DNA of 11,247 nucleotides from an uncultured Kiritimatiellota bacterium (GTDB lineage Bacteria; Verrucomicrobiota; Kiritimatiellia; RFP12; UBA1067). Positions 8,524-11,247 of the stretch are shown piece after piece. The translations under genes were made by a program, and so were the position numbers. The notes beneath the pieces were generated by a model. The model was not told the DNA's origin and did no database searches. It worked only from the letters and a program-made list of their open reading frames with translations. The stretch spans positions 1-11,247 of the forward strand of contig CAKULV010000073.1 in the NCBI GenBank assembly GCA_934667425.1. The letters run 5' to 3'. Numbering within the stretch: the first letter of the stretch is position 1; each line of letters starts with the position of its first letter.

Positions 8524-8733
8524 TTAGCTGGATATTCGGTGTGTCCACAAGCCGCCGAGCGATTCCCAGTCCACGATGTCCGGAAGTTCATCTAGGGAAA
8601 ACCACTTTTCCGCCCGTGCAAATTCGGGGTAGGGTTCCGCGTGAGCCTCTTCAATCAGATGCAGCCGGTCAACCGTCATGCCACGCAAACGATCATCCTC
8701 GAAATTTAGGTGAATGATTCGAAAATTACGCAT
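8524..8733 (-). CDS. Possible small protein, 69 residues, divergent from the R-M genes
   Basis: The reading frame begins at an ATG (complement of 8731-8733) with AAAGGA about 9 bases upstream. It is preceded by the AT-rich divergent intergenic region. The predicted protein is acidic and rich in aromatic residues, with no signal peptide or helix-turn-helix that I can see. The stretch EKWFSLDELPDIVDW (42-56) resembles the tail of Nudix-type hydrolases (WfsldELP). The Nudix box itself is absent, so it could be a broken remnant or something else. The frame stays open upstream to 8841, but that part reads as non-coding. The last 25 bases overlap a GTG-started frame that continues toward 8350. Function unknown. 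Confidence 0.45.
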   Translation of the reverse strand: MRNFRIIHLNFEDDRLRGMTVDRLHLIEEAHAEPYPEFARAEKWFSLDELPDIVDWESLGGLWTHRISS

Positions 8734-8790
8734 ATGTAAAATTCCTTTCGCTGAAAATGCCATTTTGTCCATTGTTTTTGAGGGTGAAAA

Positions 8791-8799
8791 TGATATAAT
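8791..8799 (+). promoter_or_regulatory. Extended -10 promoter of the restriction-modification operon
   Basis: TGA followed by a perfect TATAAT (8794-8799) makes an extended -10. A weak -35 candidate TTGTTT lies at 8772-8777 with a 16-bp spacer. The predicted start is near 8806, giving a leader of about 44 bases to the endonuclease ATG. The surrounding 8740-8850 is clearly more AT-rich than its neighbours. It also separates this operon from the divergent small frame on the other strand, so it may act in both directions. Confidence 0.65.
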
Positions 8800-8811
8800 A
8801 TATGATGACTG

Positions 8812-8833
8812 TTTAGGGTAACTATGCCCTGAA
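8812..8833 (+). promoter_or_regulatory. Hairpin in the leader of the endonuclease mRNA / imperfect palindrome
   Basis: In RNA, bases 8812-8820 can pair with 8825-8833 in a continuous 9-bp stem (two G-U pairs) around the loop ACUA. The core is AGGG against CCCU. It starts a few bases after the predicted transcription start and ends 6 bases before the AAGGA ribosome site (8840-8844). At the DNA level it is an imperfect inverted repeat just downstream of the promoter. That is a position where an operator, or a site bound by the methyltransferase itself, could sit. The pairing is seen; the role is inferred. Confidence 0.4.
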
Positions 8834-8849
8834 ACGAACAAGGAAAAAC

Positions 8850-9782
8850 ATGGCGAAAAAACAGGAATCTAAAAAGGTGCTTGAATTGCTCGGTATGCCT
8901 ACCGAGCAACAGAGTGACATTTGTTGTTGTTCCCTGTTGGCCCTGTTGAATCTTTCGTCCTCTTCATCCTGGTCTGCGGCTACCAACGAATGGACGCGCA
9001 TTCACGACATTCTTGCGTTCTTGCGCAAGAACTATCGCGGGGCGAGGTACGCGGAGAACAGTCGCGAAACGTTTCGCAAGCAGGCGATGCACCATTTCCG
9101 CACGGCGGCGATCATTGAGGACAATGGTGTTGCGACCAACTCGCCCAACTACCGTTACCGCGTGACCCCCGAAGCGCTTTCGCTTTTCAAGGTCTTTGGC
9201 ACGGGCTTGTGGGATGCGGCTCTGGCAAAGTTCCTCGCCGCCCATCAGACGCTGCGGCAAATCTATGCTTCCAAGAAGCGCGTCAACAAGGTTGAGGTGA
9301 CGGTCGATGGCGTTGTACATGCGCTTTCGACGGGGGCGCACAATCAGCTCCAAAAGGCCGTGATTGAAGAATTTGGGCCGCGCTTTCTGCATCAGTTCAA
9401 GTGCCTCTATCTCGGCGATACGGCGAAGCGTGGCCTGATCAAGGACGTCGAAGGGCTGAAGAATCTCGGTTTCACCATCACGGTGCATGACAAGATGCCG
9501 GACGTCGTGATGTACGTGCCAAAGGAGAATTGGGTCGTGTTTGTCGAGTGTGTGACATCGGTCGGGCCGATGTCACCGGCGCGAATTTTGGAACTCAATC
9601 AGATGACGTCCAAGGTCACGGCTGGGAAGGTGTTCATCACCGCGTTTCTTGACCGACCGACATACAAGAAGTTTTCGGATCAGATCGCGTGGGAGACGGA
9701 CGTGTGGGTTGCGAACGAACCAAGCCACATGATCCATCTGAACGGCAACAAGTTCTTGGGGCCTCACAATTCAGCGACATGA
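8850..9782 (+). CDS. Type II restriction endonuclease, BsuBI/PstI family
   Basis: Predicted to cut double-stranded DNA. Characterised relatives (PstI, BsuBI) recognise CTGCAG. The 310 residues match the family in length and layout: an N-terminal helical, winged-helix-like part (about 10-135) and a C-terminal catalytic part. The C-terminal part carries LYLGDTAKRG (187-196), HDKMPDVVMY (213-222) and WVVFVECVTSVGPMSPARI (228-246). It continues with VFITAFLDR (261-269), IAWETDVWVA (279-288) and HMIHLNGNKFLGP (293-305), all hallmark strings. Asp218 and Glu233 are the likely metal-binding pair of the PD-(D/E)xK-like centre. The usual ExK lysine is not in the standard place (ECV), as is typical of this family. 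AAGGA 5 bases before the ATG sets the start. The stop overlaps the methyltransferase start (ATGA). Codon use is less GC-biased than in valS-argG, consistent with transfer. The specificity here is unproven. Confidence 0.93.
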   Translation: MAKKQESKKVLELLGMPTEQQSDICCCSLLALLNLSSSSSWSAATNEWTRIHDILAFLRKNYRGARYAENSRETFRKQAMHHFRTAAIIEDNGVATNSPNYRYRVTPEALSLFKVFGTGLWDAALAKFLAAHQTLRQIYASKKRVNKVEVTVDGVVHALSTGAHNQLQKAVIEEFGPRFLHQFKCLYLGDTAKRGLIKDVEGLKNLGFTITVHDKMPDVVMYVPKENWVVFVECVTSVGPMSPARILELNQMTSKVTAGKVFITAFLDRPTYKKFSDQIAWETDVWVANEPSHMIHLNGNKFLGPHNSAT

Positions 9783-10885
9783 GCAAGAAATCGACACAGC
9801 TTTCCCTCTTCGATTCCCCTCATGCCGAACGGGGCTGGATTGCGTTTTTGAATGAAACGCTCCAGCTTCCGCAAGAGCGACCTTATCTCGCAATTGACCT
9901 TTTTGCCGGATGCGGTGGACTGTCGCTTGGCTTCGAATGTGCGGGCGTGAAGACGATTGGCTACGAAATGAAGCCGGAGTGCTGTGAGACTTATCGGGCC
10001 AATCTCCAATCCGAGTGTCGGAACGAAATGCTCACCGGAGAGACGGAGTACCCGCAAGCGGATGTCATTCTCGGTGGTCCGCCCTGTCAGCCGTTCAGCC
10101 GTCGCGGCAAGCGCAAGGGCAAGGACGATGCACGGGACGGATTTCCCGCCTACATTGCGGCGATTCGCAAGGTCCAGCCGAAAATCTGGGTTTGCGAGAA
10201 TGTCAAGGGCTTGCCCGAACTCGACGAGAAGTATTTCCAGTCGATCCTTGAGCAGTTCAAGGCACTTGGGTACGAGGTCGAGTACAAGGTCATCCGCATG
10301 TCCAACTACGACGTACCGCAAAAGCGCGAGCGGCTGGTGATCGTCGGGCATCGCGGCGGATTCAAGTTCCCCGAAGAGACGATGCACGAGGTAACGTCCG
10401 GCGAAGCACTTGCGGACAAACTCGCTACCGTTCCCGATGATGCCGAGTTCCTGACCCCCTCGATGGATCGCTACATTGCCGCGTATGAAAAGGCGTCGCA
10501 TTGCAGCCGTCCGCGTGATTTGCGGCTCGACGAACCGGCGCGGACGCTGACCTGTCGCAATCTCGCGGGCTGTACGAGCGACATGCACCGCATACGGCTG
10601 GAAGACGGTCGTCGCCGTCGGCTGTCTGTCCGTGAAGCGGCGCGGCTACAGTCCTTCCCCGACTGGTACGAATTCTCCGGCACGAAGGAACAGCAGTTTA
10701 CGATGATCGGCAACGCCGTGCCGCCGATGTTCTCCTACAAGCTTGCGCAGTCGGTCATCAGCTGTTTGAAGCTGCACGAGGCCCATTCGGACAAGCATTC
10801 GACCCTCTCCGACCTCGCCAAACGCGCGGTCGATCCCGCGATCAAGGCCGCGTCGCTGGCCGTTCTTGCAAAGGTGATTTCATAA
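9779..10885 (+). CDS. DNA (cytosine-C5) methyltransferase of the R-M system
   Basis: Transfers a methyl group from S-adenosylmethionine to C5 of cytosine at the system's site, protecting host DNA. The 368 residues carry the ordered motifs: I, AIDLFAGCGGLSLGF (38-52); IV, GGPPCQPFSRRG (99-110) with catalytic Cys103; VI, ENVKG (140-144); VIII, VPQKRERLVIVG (179-190); IX, RLSVREAARLQSFPDW (281-296); X, GNAVPPMFSYKLAQSV (311-326). A single compact target-recognition region (about 191-280) contains ARTLTCRNLAG. The frame is open back to 9689, but the ATG at 9779 overlaps the endonuclease stop by 4 bases (ATGA) and gives a normal N-terminus (SKKSTQLSLFD). There is no strong ribosome site, so translation is probably coupled to the endonuclease. 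A 40-residue tail follows motif X. The partner endonuclease family normally pairs with adenine methyltransferases. Confidence 0.95.
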   Translation: MSKKSTQLSLFDSPHAERGWIAFLNETLQLPQERPYLAIDLFAGCGGLSLGFECAGVKTIGYEMKPECCETYRANLQSECRNEMLTGETEYPQADVILGGPPCQPFSRRGKRKGKDDARDGFPAYIAAIRKVQPKIWVCENVKGLPELDEKYFQSILEQFKALGYEVEYKVIRMSNYDVPQKRERLVIVGHRGGFKFPEETMHEVTSGEALADKLATVPDDAEFLTPSMDRYIAAYEKASHCSRPRDLRLDEPARTLTCRNLAGCTSDMHRIRLEDGRRRRLSVREAARLQSFPDWYEFSGTKEQQFTMIGNAVPPMFSYKLAQSVISCLKLHEAHSDKHSTLSDLAKRAVDPAIKAASLAVLAKVIS

Positions 10886-10898
10886 CAGGAGAAGGCGT

Positions 10899-11138
10899 AT
10901 GTCTTATTTGGGAACCCTTCAAGGCATCGAGACTCTTATTCCTCTTGAGACCCTTCGCAAGGAGTGTCCCGAGGCGGGGATTCCAGAATTTGTTCATTGT
11001 GATGCTGGCGAATTCATGATGGGCGGCGTGAAGTTTGATTCGGAAATGCCCGTACACAAAGTACGAATATCCGCTCCGTTTTGGAACTTATGCCAATCGT
11101 CAATGCCTTTACCTGCTCCGGGGCATACGCCGTCCTGA
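10899..11138 (+). pseudogene. Truncated SUMF1 / formylglycine-generating-enzyme-like frame
   Basis: It starts 13 bp after the methyltransferase with a strong ribosome site (AGGAG, 10887-10891). The first 62 residues end in FVHCDAGEFMMGG (31-43) and FDSEMPVHKVRISAPFW (46-62). This matches the beginning of the SUMF1/FGE-sulfatase domain (F..ipgGeFmMG ... E.PvH.V.i..F). After PFW the frame degenerates (LCQSSMPLPAPGHTPS) and stops at 79 residues, whereas complete domains need over 200. From about 11080 another frame becomes the coding one. So this is a broken 5' fragment fused by deletion or recombination to an unrelated gene, or a chimeric assembly. It cannot be a working formylglycine-generating enzyme. 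It may still act as a translated leader. Confidence 0.6.
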
Positions 11139-11247
11139 TAATGTCGGGGCTGAAGCGTGTGGAGAACCGTAGCTGCATGCCCGTTCCGGCGCGGGGGCGT
11201 TGCGCGATGAGCGTTTCCAAGAAGTTCTGCCGCGCCGAGTACGACGG
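11090..11247 (+). CDS. ASCH-domain-like protein, 5' part (runs off the window)
   Basis: A frame different from the SUMF1 fragment opens at an ATG at 11090 and stays open to the window end (52 codons). It has high third-position GC. The string SGLKRVENRSC (19-29 from this start) followed by PARGRCAMSVSKKF resembles the ASCH (ASC-1 homology) signature, where GiK.vE.R.w is followed by RG...i..sk. Such domains have a PUA-like fold and are thought to bind nucleic acid. Five cysteines in 52 residues is unusual. The ribosome site is weak (GGA at 11083-11085), so translation may depend on ribosomes arriving from the overlapping upstream fragment. A reverse-strand frame over the same bases has equally good base composition and is the main rival reading. 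Confidence 0.5.
   Translation, partial: MPIVNAFTCSGAYAVLIMSGLKRVENRSCMPVPARGRCAMSVSKKFCRAEYD

Noticed and set aside
8146..8591. Two further minus-strand frames through the 8350-8524 junction
   Set aside because: They have an Arg/His/Cys-rich composition, mutually overlapping frames and extension deep into the antisense of the secreted-protein gene.
9649..9677. TTGACC as a -35 for a methyltransferase promoter inside the endonuclease gene
   Set aside because: No acceptable -10 hexamer is found at 16-18 bp spacing.
9689..9778. Longer start for the cytosine methyltransferase (30 extra codons)
   Set aside because: The extension overlaps the conserved C-terminal strings of the endonuclease and reads unlike a methyltransferase N-terminus. 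The ATGA-coupled ATG at 9779 is preferred.
10899..11138. SUMF1-like frame as a diversity-generating-retroelement target protein
   Set aside because: Such targets often use this fold, but no reverse transcriptase, template repeat or variable region is present and the domain is truncated.
11014..11220. Minus-strand frame opposite the ASCH-like gene
   Set aside because: Its base composition is as good as the plus strand, but it runs through the SUMF1-like coding fragment and has no recognised motif. The plus frame has the ENR-type ASCH signature.
8350..11247. Integron cassette array or transposon carrying the R-M genes
   Set aside because: No attC-like imperfect palindromes between genes, integrase, transposase or terminal inverted repeats were seen.

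Overview
The window looks like a piece of a bacterial chromosome, probably assembled from a metagenome. Its left three quarters (about 161-8349) is GC-rich and carries five co-directional genes of mostly chromosomal character. The right quarter (about 8350-11247) is a compositionally different accessory region built around a restriction-modification (R-M) system. I cannot fix the taxon. The GC-rich third positions, the argininosuccinate synthase subtype, the secreted TPR-type protein and a sulfatase-modifying-factor-like fragment would suit the Verrucomicrobiota/Kiritimatiellae/Planctomycetes side of the tree. That is an impression, not a result.

Left region: an extended -10 promoter (TGGTATAAT, 123-131) precedes valS (valyl-tRNA synthetase, 161-2896). 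A 95-bp gap with a short hairpin and a second candidate promoter leads to an AMP-forming acyl-CoA synthetase (2992-4656). Next come an unnamed six-helix membrane protein (4706-5497), argG (argininosuccinate synthase, 5538-6770) and, only 4 bp later, a secreted protein with an N-terminal TPR-like segment (6775-8349). From the acyl-CoA synthetase onward the gaps are 49, 40 and 4 bp, so these four genes could be co-transcribed. Their functions do not form one obvious pathway.

Right region: 8350-8849 is a mostly non-coding, partly AT-rich junction. It holds a possible 69-residue minus-strand gene (8524-8733) and, divergently, an extended -10 promoter (TGATATAAT, 8791-8799) with a 9-bp hairpin at the start of the predicted leader. 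This promoter drives a BsuBI/PstI-family restriction endonuclease (8850-9782). The endonuclease gene overlaps by ATGA a C5-cytosine DNA methyltransferase (9779-10885). The characterised PstI and BsuBI systems use N6-adenine methyltransferases, so this pairing is the most noteworthy system in the window. Downstream in the same direction is a truncated formylglycine-generating-enzyme (SUMF1)-like reading frame with a good ribosome site (10899-11138). Nested out of frame at its end is the start of an ASCH-domain-like protein that runs off the window (11090-11247). The endonuclease, methyltransferase, SUMF1 remnant and ASCH-like gene may form one transcript.

No tRNA, rRNA, CRISPR array, integrase, transposase or clear attachment site was seen.
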